Origin: Nitrospira sp. ST-bin5
Lineage (GTDB): Bacteria > Nitrospirota > Nitrospiria > Nitrospirales > Nitrospiraceae
Assembly (NCBI GenBank): GCA_002083555.1
Contig: MSXN01000011.1
Coordinates: 330 to 58,530, forward strand
Direction: 5' to 3'
DNA: 58,201 nucleotides
Shown here: positions 7,290-17,200 of the stretch, in pieces
Position numbering within the stretch: the first letter of the stretch is position 1
Layout: every line of letters starts with the position of its first letter
Translations under genes and position numbers: made by a program
The notes under the pieces: model-generated
What the model was told of the DNA's origin: nothing
The model's database searches: none
Seen by the model: only the letters and a program-made list of their open reading frames with translations

Positions 7290-9576
7290 ATAATCCGAGC
7301 CGCTGCTTGACCCGCTCCCACAGTCCTCCGCCATGAATCTCGCAATACACGCTCGGTTCTGTCCCTTCCAAAAACACCTCCGTCACCCGCTCAGGACACT
7401 GCGCCGTCGCCAACTGGCCCGTGCGCGGGTCGATCGCTCGTGAAATGATCCCGCTCGGGATGGGAAAATCGGGAGAATCGGCAGGAATGAGCCGGCGCGC
7501 CACGTCCACCCAGATCGGCAAGGCGGCCTGTGAGCCGGTCAGGCGAATCGCCCGTTCATCGTCAAATCCAACCCAAACGCCGATCACCAACTCCGGTGTG
7601 TAGCCGACGAACCAGGCATCGCGATACCCGTCCGTCGTGCCGGTCTTCCCGGCAGCCGGACCCCGCAATCCCCAGGCTCTCGCTTTCGATCCGGTTCCCC
7701 GATCCAACACACCCTTCAACAGGGACGTTGCCAGGTACGCGCCCTGCGCCGATACCGCCTGATGCCGGTCCACCATCGGGCTCCAGACCGTCTCTCCGGA
7801 GTCACGGACCAGATTGGTGAGGGCGACGGGTTTCACCACCACACCGGCATTTGCCAAGCCGCCGTACGCCGCCGTGATTTCGAGGAGCGAGACTGAAGCG
7901 CTCCCGAGCGCGATCGAGAGATTGTCGGGCAACGCCCCTTGAATGCCGAACCCCCGCAAGAGCCGGTTGATCGATCCGATCCCCAATCGATGCGCCGTAC
8001 GGACCGCCGGCACATTCAGAGACTGTTCGAGCGCCGCCCGTACCGTAACCTGTCCATGAAACTGGCGATCGTAGTTCTGCGGCGACCAGGGACCGGTCCC
8101 GGACTCGAAACTCACCGGCTCATCAGCCAACATCGTCGCCGGTGTGATCCCCGTACTCCCCTCGGCGCGGGCCGCCTCAAACGCCGCGAGATACACAAAG
8201 GGCTTAAACAGCGACCCTGCCTGCCGGTGCGCCTGCGCCGCCCGATTGAATTGACTCGTGCGATACTCACGCCCCCCGACCATCGCACGCAGATGACCCG
8301 TGTGCGCGTCGAGCACCACGAGGGCGCCCTGCAACGGTGTCTCTCCCTCGCGCAACGCCGGGTACTGCTGCTCCAGCTTGGCCAGCCCTCTGTGCAGAGC
8401 ATCGGTCGCGAGTTGCTGCATGTACGGATCGAGCGTCGAATAGATCCGGGCTCCTTCGGGAATGCCCATCCCGGTTCCCGCTTCCACCTGCCGCAGCAGA
8501 TAGTCGACAAAATACGGGGCATCCGCCACGACATCTTCTGGCAATGACACCTGGACCGGCCGATTCACCGCCTCCTTCCACGCCTCTTCGGTCAGCACCC
8601 CCTCATCGCGCAACCGGCGAAGCACCACATTCCGGCGATGGGTCGCATGCTCCAGATTTTTTGTCGGAGAGTAGGTGTTCGGCCCCTTGATCATTCCGCC
8701 AATCAGCGCCACTTCCTCAATCGAGAGGGCATCCAGGGGTTTCCCGAAATACCGGTGCGCCGCTTCGCCGATGCCGTAGATCGACACCGAGCCGGCTTGC
8801 CCAAGATAGATTTCATTGAGATAGCTTTCGAGAATCTCTTCCTTGCGGTACTTCCATTCCATCACAAACGCCGCCACCACCTCGCGCAGCTTTCGTCCCA
8901 TGGTCCGTTGCGGCGAATAAAACAGATTCTTGGCGAGTTGCTGGGTAATCGTGCTCCCGCCCTGCACCACACCGCCACGCGTCACATTCGCCCACAGCGC
9001 CCGGCCGATGGCAACGGGATCGACGCCATAATGGGAAAAGAATCGCCGGTCTTCCACCGCTAAGACCGTCTTGATGACCACAGGAGGAATCTGGTTGTAG
9101 GGCACCCACTCCCGCACCTGCCGCGACCCACCACGCATGCCGCTCAGTAAGGGCGGTTCGAGCGTCACAAATGGAAGCGACTCCCGTTCCTGCACCGACA
9201 TCACATTCGCAATCACGCCATCTTTCAGTTCCACATGCACGCGCCGGGGAGGCTGATGGCTCTCCTCCTGCGCATGCAGGTACAGATCGATGACGTCCTG
9301 CGACGCCAGATAGTCGCCAGGCGCCTGCACGTCCGAGACGGCACGATAGCCCAGCCGATGCAACCGGTCGAACACCCCAGTCTCAACCACCGGCTCCCCC
9401 GGCTTCAGCAAATGCGGGGCACCAAAGATCAAGAGGGGCGGATGTTCATCGCTCTTAGGGAGAGCAATGGATGTAGCCAGCAGTGCGCCGTAACCCGTCA
9501 CGGCCACGATCGCCGCACAGGCCAGAGCCACCATTCCGCCCACCAGCGATTTCAGTACGCGGCCGACCCTCGGCAT
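7285..9576 (-). CDS. mrcB: Class A penicillin-binding protein (PBP1b-like transglycosylase/transpeptidase)
   Basis: A 763-residue bifunctional peptidoglycan synthase. A single membrane helix (about residues 12-36) is followed by a UB2H-like region and a GT51 glycosyltransferase with AVEDRRFFSHYG (catalytic Glu near 173) and GGSTITQQLAKN. The transpeptidase follows with SLFKPF (Ser near 455), SLN and KTGTTDG (near 642). It polymerises lipid II and crosslinks glycan in the periplasm. It lies downstream of the diguanylate cyclase with a 131-base gap and upstream of bactofilin. The TAG stop is formed by the terminal inverted repeat of the adjacent element, so the C-terminus may have been trimmed. 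The PBP1b rather than PBP1a call comes from length and domain order. Confidence 0.9.
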   Translation of the reverse strand: MPRVGRVLKSLVGGMVALACAAIVAVTGYGALLATSIALPKSDEHPPLLIFGAPHLLKPGEPVVETGVFDRLHRLGYRAVSDVQAPGDYLASQDVIDLYLHAQEESHQPPRRVHVELKDGVIANVMSVQERESLPFVTLEPPLLSGMRGGSRQVREWVPYNQIPPVVIKTVLAVEDRRFFSHYGVDPVAIGRALWANVTRGGVVQGGSTITQQLAKNLFYSPQRTMGRKLREVVAAFVMEWKYRKEEILESYLNEIYLGQAGSVSIYGIGEAAHRYFGKPLDALSIEEVALIGGMIKGPNTYSPTKNLEHATHRRNVVLRRLRDEGVLTEEAWKEAVNRPVQVSLPEDVVADAPYFVDYLLRQVEAGTGMGIPEGARIYSTLDPYMQQLATDALHRGLAKLEQQYPALREGETPLQGALVVLDAHTGHLRAMVGGREYRTSQFNRAAQAHRQAGSLFKPFVYLAAFEAARAEGSTGITPATMLADEPVSFESGTGPWSPQNYDRQFHGQVTVRAALEQSLNVPAVRTAHRLGIGSINRLLRGFGIQGALPDNLSIALGSASVSLLEITAAYGGLANAGVVVKPVALTNLVRDSGETVWSPMVDRHQAVSAQGAYLATSLLKGVLDRGTGSKARAWGLRGPAAGKTGTTDGYRDAWFVGYTPELVIGVWVGFDDERAIRLTGSQAALPIWVDVARRLIPADSPDFPIPSGIISRAIDPRTGQLATAQCPERVTEVFLEGTEPSVYCEIHGGGLWERVKQRLGLS

Positions 9577-9707
9577 GCCTCATCCCTTCCACGCCCAGCA
9601 TACCCGAGGCCCATCGGAGAAGCGATCACCGCATGCGCACGGATCGGCCACCAATCTTCACGTGGACAGAACACAGATGGAGGGAAATGGTTGATGACAG
9701 GCCTGCC

Positions 9708-11234
9708 TCACGCGGCGGCTGATGGCGCATCCTTTGGCTGGAACACACACACCCGGTTACGGCCGCTGCGCTTGGCCTCATACAACGCCTGATCCGCTTG
9801 CTCCAACAACACCGGAATGTTCGAATGCCTCCTGTCTACGGAGAGCGTCGCCCCAAGGCTCGCCGTGACCCGCAGCCCGTTGACAGATCGAACCGAGCCG
9901 CCGCTTTCAATTTCGATGCGGCGCCGGATCCGCTCGGCAATCTCGCCAAGCAAATACGCGTTCACCCCATCCAGCACCACACAGAACTCTTCTCCGCCAT
10001 ACCGGCCCAAAACATCCTCTGCACGAAGGACAGACTGAATCGTCTTGGCCACGGCCACAAGCACCTGATCGCCTACCGCATGGCCGTGCCGATCATTAAA
10101 CGCCTTGAAGTGATCGATGTCGACCATCAACACTCCCAGATCAGTTCCGCGCTCCACCGCACGCGCCACCACCTTGTCCACCTGCTCAAAGAACGCCCGC
10201 CGGTTGAAACAGCCGGTCAGCGGATCGCGCGTGGCTAGCCGATACAGCTCTTCATTCTTGCGGAGCACCTCCTCCTTCGACGCATCAAGATCTTTCAAGG
10301 CCCCCAGCAGCTGTTCGTTGGCCTGCTCCAGCTCCGTCACATCGTTGAACGACGCTAACGCGCCACGGACCACCCCCCGGTCATCGCGAATCGGCGAGCA
10401 GTTGCACAGCAACAGACGTTCCGTCTGGTCCGACGCACGAAACCCCAACGCCACCGACACCCGAATCTGCCGGTCCGCAATCGAGTCCGTCCAGGGAAAC
10501 CGTTCCGGCAGCGGCGCATGTCGCGTGCCAACCCAGGACAGATCGCAAAGATCGCGACCCAACAACGACTGCGCATCGATGCCCACACGCTCGACAAACG
10601 AACGATTGGCCAGCACAATGACATCGGACGGATCGACCAGCACAATCCCTTCGGTCAACACATCCAAGGCGGCCCGCACACGCTGCGGCACTACCGCCGA
10701 GGGATCCAGCTGGCGCAACGTGCGCCGCATAAAAATCCAGTACCCGACAAACCCCAGCCCGGCCAACACCCCGAGAAACTGCACCCAGGCGCTCTGCGCC
10801 CAGCCACGCACTCCGCCATCCACGGCAGGGCGGAATGCCAGCTCCAGCGTGCCCCACCGATCCGGGCCTTTCAGGATCGGCACACGAATCTGGTCGAGCG
10901 TCGAACTATCGCCGGGCGGCATCAGCCAATACCGCTGATGATCCCCGACCTGGGCCACGAACTCACGCACGCCGTGCCGAAGCGCCACGGACTGAATGGT
11001 CGGATCGCGCTCGGCCAGGACCCGCATCGCTTCAGTGATCGCCGGAAGGTTGCCATCCTGCGCCAACTGCGAAAACTGGCCGGCCAGCGTTTCGGCCAAG
11101 GCCTTCCGATACTGATAGATCTGCTGGGCTTCGTCCGGTGCCACATGAAACAGGGCATTGCTCAGAAGGACGAGGCTGACCGTCACCGACACCAGCCCCA
11201 ACGATATCCAGACGAGGGGAGACCGGCCTCTCAT
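9708..11234 (-). CDS. Membrane diguanylate cyclase (periplasmic sensor-PAS-GGDEF)
   Basis: A 508-residue protein with a membrane helix at about 8-28, a periplasmic region of about 120 residues, a second helix near 148-168, a PAS domain (about 185-305), a coiled coil, and a GGDEF domain (about 335-500). The active site is GGEEF, complete, and an RxxD inhibitory site (RAED) lies five residues upstream, so it should make cyclic di-GMP with product inhibition. Its ATG overlaps the stop of the giant surface-protein gene by four bases (ATGA), tying its translation to that gene. This suggests control of surface adhesion by cyclic di-GMP. Confidence 0.92.
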   Translation of the reverse strand: MRGRSPLVWISLGLVSVTVSLVLLSNALFHVAPDEAQQIYQYRKALAETLAGQFSQLAQDGNLPAITEAMRVLAERDPTIQSVALRHGVREFVAQVGDHQRYWLMPPGDSSTLDQIRVPILKGPDRWGTLELAFRPAVDGGVRGWAQSAWVQFLGVLAGLGFVGYWIFMRRTLRQLDPSAVVPQRVRAALDVLTEGIVLVDPSDVIVLANRSFVERVGIDAQSLLGRDLCDLSWVGTRHAPLPERFPWTDSIADRQIRVSVALGFRASDQTERLLLCNCSPIRDDRGVVRGALASFNDVTELEQANEQLLGALKDLDASKEEVLRKNEELYRLATRDPLTGCFNRRAFFEQVDKVVARAVERGTDLGVLMVDIDHFKAFNDRHGHAVGDQVLVAVAKTIQSVLRAEDVLGRYGGEEFCVVLDGVNAYLLGEIAERIRRRIEIESGGSVRSVNGLRVTASLGATLSVDRRHSNIPVLLEQADQALYEAKRSGRNRVCVFQPKDAPSAAA

Positions 11235-14200
11235 GCGGCCTTCCCTTCATTGGAACCGAACAGATTCTCGATCCGCTCATCCTCGCGGCGCGCCGCGCGC
11301 CGGTCATCACGCCCGCCATCATGCTCCCGATCCTCTTTGGCCCGGACGAGAACAGGAAGCGGATCGAAGGACCGCCACGCCGGCATCGTCGCCAACAGCG
11401 AGGCGAGCAACCACCCACCTCGCAAGGCCCACACCACATAGCCCGTTGAGAGGACAATGCTGACACCCGCCGCCGTCGCGGCCACCAGCGTTTCTTCATC
11501 CTGCTGGCCCTGCATCGCCTCCTCCAGAGACTCCGTCATGGCATCCAGTTCCTTGACGATGAACTCGCTGAGCTTGACCGGAATCTCCGGCGACTGCGCC
11601 AGCGTCCGCAACTGATCCGCCGCCTCATGCAAGAGATTCAGCACCGGCTCAACGACGGTCCAGGCAACCAGGCCTCGCTCCTCTTCCAGCACAATAGGCT
11701 TATCGCTGTCCTGAACATGACTCGGCCCCACGGGAGACACCAACCCTGAGAGAACCCGCGGGGCCACCGCCGGAGTGACAACACGGGCCGCATCTGAGGG
11801 CAGCACCGTTGGCATCGGCGCAGGACCCGGCGTCGGGGCCCCTCCCTCTGTCGGCGCGGAAGTCACGGGACCGCCCGTGGTCGGCGGACTAGGCGGCGCA
11901 GGGGGCGCAGGCGTGCCTGGCAAGAGAGGCCCGGGTACGGTCGTTGGCGTCGTCGTGGCCTCATTGACGTCCGTCACCGCAATCGACAGGACCTGATCGT
12001 GCGTGAGCCCGCCCGCATCCATCGTCCGAATCGTCACCGTGTGGCTCGTCGCGACTTCATAATTCAACAGACTCCCGTCGACCACCGTGACGACCCCGGT
12101 GGTAGCGTCGATCGCAAAACGGCCGCCGGCGTTACTCATCAGTTGGTAGGTGTGGGAATCGCCCGCATCGACATCCGTGGTGCTCGCCATCCCAACGACC
12201 GTGCCATTCGCCGAGTTCTCGGCTACCGTGCTGCTGCTCAACGTGACAGCCGTGGGCGTTTCGTTGATATTGGTCAGGTTGATCGTGAAGGTTTCATCGT
12301 AGGTCAGCCCGCCGCTGTCCGTCACCCGCACCGTCACCGTGTGGCTCGTCGCTGCCTCGTAGTTCAGCAGGCTGGCATTAGCAACGGTGAGCTGCCCCGT
12401 CGTACTGTCGATCGCAAACCGGCCACCGGCTGTGTCCGTCAGGCCATAGGTCTTCGTGTCGCCGGTGTCGACATCGGTGCCCGTGATGGTCCCCACCACC
12501 GTCCCATTTGCCGCGTTCTCGGCCACCGTGTTCGCCGAGAGCGCCAGGTCCGTCGGCGCGTCGTTCGCCGGCGTCACGGTCACGCTGATCACTTGGGTCG
12601 CCGTATTGCCCGCGTCGTCGGTAATCGTCACGGTGAAGCTGTCGGCCCCGTTCCAGTCCGCCGTCGGCGTATAGCTCCACAGCCCCGTCGCCGGATCGAT
12701 GCTCGCGGTCCCGTTCGTCGCTGCGCCGGTCACGCTAAAGACCGTGCCGTCGCTCAAGCCGTCGCCGTCGGTGGCGGTCAGGGTCCCGGTCACGGTCGTG
12801 TCTTCACTGCCACTCCCGCTCGTGCCGCCGGTCACGACGGTCGAATCGTTCACCGCCGTCACGGTAATCTGTTTCGACGCGGTGAGCGACGTGCCCCCGT
12901 CCCCATCCGTCAAGACCGCCTCGACCGTGCGGGTTGCGGTGGATGGTGCATCACCGGCCACCCAGAAGCGGATGTTGGCCATGACTTCGCCAACGATCGT
13001 TGCATCGGCATTGGCATTGAAGGTCACGACAAAGGGGGCCGCGCCGATCCCGCCGCCCTGTGTTCCGATCAATGTCCCGCCATAGTAGACATTAGTCCCG
13101 CTCACCCCGAGCTGGCCGGCCCCCATCCCGGTATTGAGCAGCTCGACCCTATCATCCGCGCTGGGGTTGGCACTGATCGTGATGGTCAGTGTCCCGGTAT
13201 CAAAGTTGGTGGAGTCGAGGTCGCTGATGGTCGGCAGGGCATCGATCATCACGGCCAACGCGCCTTCGGTGAAGTTCTTGTCTCCCTCCCCGAAGGTCAG
13301 AACCGGCGCGTCGTTGGTGCCCTGGACATAGACCAACTTATTTTGTGGCGTAGCAGTTCCCCCGTCCCCATCGGTGAGCCCGATCGTCAGTGTGCGCGTG
13401 GCGGTGGACGGATTGTCACTCACGTTGTTGAACTGGATACTACGATAGACTTCCTGCACAGCCGTTGGCGTCGCGCTGGTATTGAACGTGATGACCAGGG
13501 GATCGGACCCACTGGTCCCACCGCCCACGGTCCCGATCACGATGCCCTCATAGGTCACGTTGCTGCCGGAGACCCCCACCTGGCCTGGGCCAGTTCCCCA
13601 GTTCCCCACCACTAATCGGTCATCGACGGTGCCATTGGCTGAGATTGAGACGGTCATCACACCACTATCGAAGTTCGCCGAATCGATATCGACAATCGTG
13701 CCGGTCGCATCGACTACCTGGGCAAGACCGCCCTCCACAAACGTCACATCAGGCGCAATCGGCGTGATCACCGGCGCATCGTTCACCGCAGTGACATTGA
13801 ACGTGAGGATGTTGGGCGCAGCATCATAGGCATTGATGCTGTCCCACACGGAAAAGGTGAAACTCGCGTAGCCTGTGCCGTTGGTATCCGAATCCGGCGT
13901 GAAGACCAGGTTCCCGGCGGTGATATCCGCGACGGTGATGACTTGGCCGGCGGTGACGCTCCCTCCAGACAGCGTGAGCGTCCCCGCCCCTGGCAACGTA
14001 TCGATCCGCACCGCACTCAGACTGTCTCCCGCATCCACGTCACTGAACCCGAAGTTCACCGCAGTCAACGTATGAGAGGTATCTTCGTTGATCGTCACGG
14101 TGGCATCGGCCCCGGTCGGCGCTTCATTCACGTCGGTCAGGTTAATCGTGAAGGTCTCCTCATAGGTGAGGCCACCGCTATCCGTCACTCTGACGGTGAC

Positions 14201-17200
14201 GCTGTGGTTCGTCGCACTCTCGTAGTTCAACAGGCTCCCGTCGGCCACGGTGATCTGGCCCGTGCTGCTGTTGATCGCAAACCGTCCGCCCGCACTATCC
14301 GTGAAGCTATAGGCCTTCGTGTCGCCGGTATCGGGATCCGTCCCGCTCACCGTCCCCACCACCGTGCCATTAGTCGCGTTCTCCGCCACCGTATTCGCCG
14401 AGAGCGCCAGGTCCGTCGGTGCATCATTAACGGCGGTCACGGTCACCGTCGTGTCATAGTTGGAGCTGGTGCCGCCGTCGCCGTCCGTCAGGACATAGCG
14501 CACCGTGCGGGCGCCCGTCGTCGGCGCCGCCGTATCCGTGTTCTCATAGGTGATGTTCTTGACGAGCGCAGTGACCGCCGTCGGGGTGGCGCTGCTATTC
14601 AAGGTGATGACGAGATCGCTGCCGTTGCTGCCGCCTGTAAAGGTTCCGATGGTCACGCCGCCACAGGTGATATTCGACCCGCTCACGCCGATCTGTCCCG
14701 CCCCGGTCCCTTGATTCCGAATACTCAGCACATCTTCCGCGCTGTCGCCACCGGAGGGGATGGACACGGTGAGCGTCCCGGTATCCAAGTTGGTCGAATC
14801 CACATCCGCCACCAGCGCGTTGGCTCCCTGTTCGATCACCACCGCGCCGTCGCCTTCGGTGTAACTCACACTGTCGCCAGATAGACTCGTGATCGTCGGG
14901 GCGTCGTTAGCGGGGATGATCGTCACGGTCGTGCTGCCGGTGGCCTGCAGAGCGCCCCCGGTGCCTTGACTCCCGCTGTTGCCGTCGTTGAAGGTCCAGT
15001 CGATCTGCACGCTGGCCGGAGGCGCTTCGCTCCAGTTCCAGTAGACGATGTTCTGCATCAACGTGTTAACACGCGCCTGCGTGGCATTACTGTCGAAGGT
15101 GACGATCAGCTCGCCGCCGGTAAAGGTGAAGGTGCCCACCTGTACACCACTAACAAAGAGATTTGGACCGCTGGTGGTGACAGTGGTGCCGTCAAAGGCG
15201 AGGGCATCGTCGGGGTTGCCTCCGCCGTTACGCGCCAGCGTCAGCGTGGCCCCGTTGAAGTTATTCAGAGTAGAGAGTTCGGTGTCGAAGATCTGCACAT
15301 CGGCATCCAGCACCACAGGGGACCCGCCCTCGGTGTAGATGGGCGAGCCATCCAGCGTGCTCACCGGATCGAACGCGGTATCGAGCGACCCGGTACTGCT
15401 GTAGCGATTCAGTGCGACGTTGTACTCGCCAAGGCCGCCGACCTGAGTAGTACCGGACACCACAATCTGCCCATCGCTTTGCACCCCCACGCTGTAGCCC
15501 CGATCATCGCTGGAGCCACTGTAATTCGACGTGACGATGCCGTCTCCGCCGCCGAATGTCGTGTCCAGCGTGCCGTCCGTATTGAGCCGCACCAAGCCGA
15601 CATCATTCCCGTTGATCCCCGCCGTCCCCGTCACGAGAATCTTGCCGTCAGACTGGATCGTGAGCCCTTCCGCAAGGTCGCTGCTTCCTACATTGATGGT
15701 CACTTTGCCGCTGGTCCCAAAGCCGGTGTCCAGCGTCCCGTTGGTGTTGTAGCGGGCAATCGCAAAATCGTTGGTGCCGCCGGTGTCGCTCCACCCGGCC
15801 ACGACGATTTTCCCATCGGCCTGCATCCGCACTTCGTTGCCCATATCGCTGCTGTTGGCGCCGAAATCGGTCAGCACTTTCCCCGTGCCGTTGAAACTCG
15901 TATCCAATGACCCGTCCGTGTTGTACCGGACCAACGCAAAATCAAAACTGGTCCCGTTGAACCCAAACCCCGCCAGCACCACCTTGCCATCGGCTTGGAT
16001 GGTGAGACTATCCGCGCGATCGTTGCTCCCGGCGAGATCTGTGCTGACGTACCCTGAGCCGCCGCCGAAGCTGGTATCGAGCGACCCGTCGCTATTGAAC
16101 CGCATCAGGTTGAAGTTGCTATTCGACAGATCGGCCGCGACCAGGAATTTGCCATCCGTCTGAACCACAACATCTTTCGCGCTGCCATACACCCCGGAGG
16201 ATGCGACGCCATCGCCGCCGCCGAAGCTCATGTCCAGCGTGCCGTCCGCATTGAACCGCGCCAGACAGACTTGGTAGCCACCGGTGGTCGTATACCCAGA
16301 CAGCACCACCTTGCCGTCGGCTTGCAGGACCATGGCCTCCGCCCGGCCCGCAATCCCGGCAAACGCCACCCCATCGCCTCCGCCAAAACTGGTATCCAAG
16401 GTGCCGTCGACGTTATACCGGGCCACACTGAAGTCGTCGCTGCCCCCGCTATCGCTGTAGCCGCCGACCAAGATCTTGCCGTCGGGCTGGACGACGGTCT
16501 CCTTCCCAAACTCCCATCCGGCCCCGAAGCTGGTCGTGGCCTGACCGTCGCCGACGCCGAAGGTCGGCGCATCGTTGACGCCACTCACGGTCATGGTCGT
16601 ATCGTAGTTGGCGCTGGTGCCGCCGTCGCCGTCGGTCAGGGTGTAGCGCACGGTCCGAGCCCCAGTTGTGGGGGCACTGGTATCCGTATTCTCATAGGTG
16701 ATGTTTTTGACAAGGGCCGTCACCGCCGTCGGCGTGGCGCTGGCGTTGAGGGTAACCACGAGGCTCGTCCCGCTGCTGCCGCCGGTAAACGTGCCGATCG
16801 TCACACCCTCATAGGTGACGTTACTGCCGCTCACGCCGATCTGGCCCGCCCCGGTCCCTTGATTCCGGATGCTCAGTACGTCCTCCGCACTGTCGCCACC
16901 GGACGGAATGGAAACAGTGAGAGTCCCCGTATCGAGGTTGGCGCTATCGACGTCAGCCACGAGCGCGTTGGCCCCTTGCTCGATCACCACCGCCCCATCG
17001 CCTTCGCTATAGCTCAGGCTATCGCCGCTCAGGCTCGTGATCGTCGGCGCCGCGTTGGTTTGATAGCTGATCTGCACGTTGTCGACGTAGAGCCGCTCGC
17101 CCCCGCCGGTGGCTGTCACAATAAATTGAATTCTGGTGTTGGCACTCATGTATCCGGACAGGTCGAGGCTCGCCGCGCCACTTCCGATATTGGCGGCACT

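Noticed and set aside
11999..13615. Long open frame on the plus strand (538 codons) inside the giant gene
   Set aside because: Antisense to the repeat-rich giant gene; its Arg/His/Gly-rich composition and lack of domains are typical of shadows in high-GC repeats. The same holds for 14966-15910 and 16271-17389.
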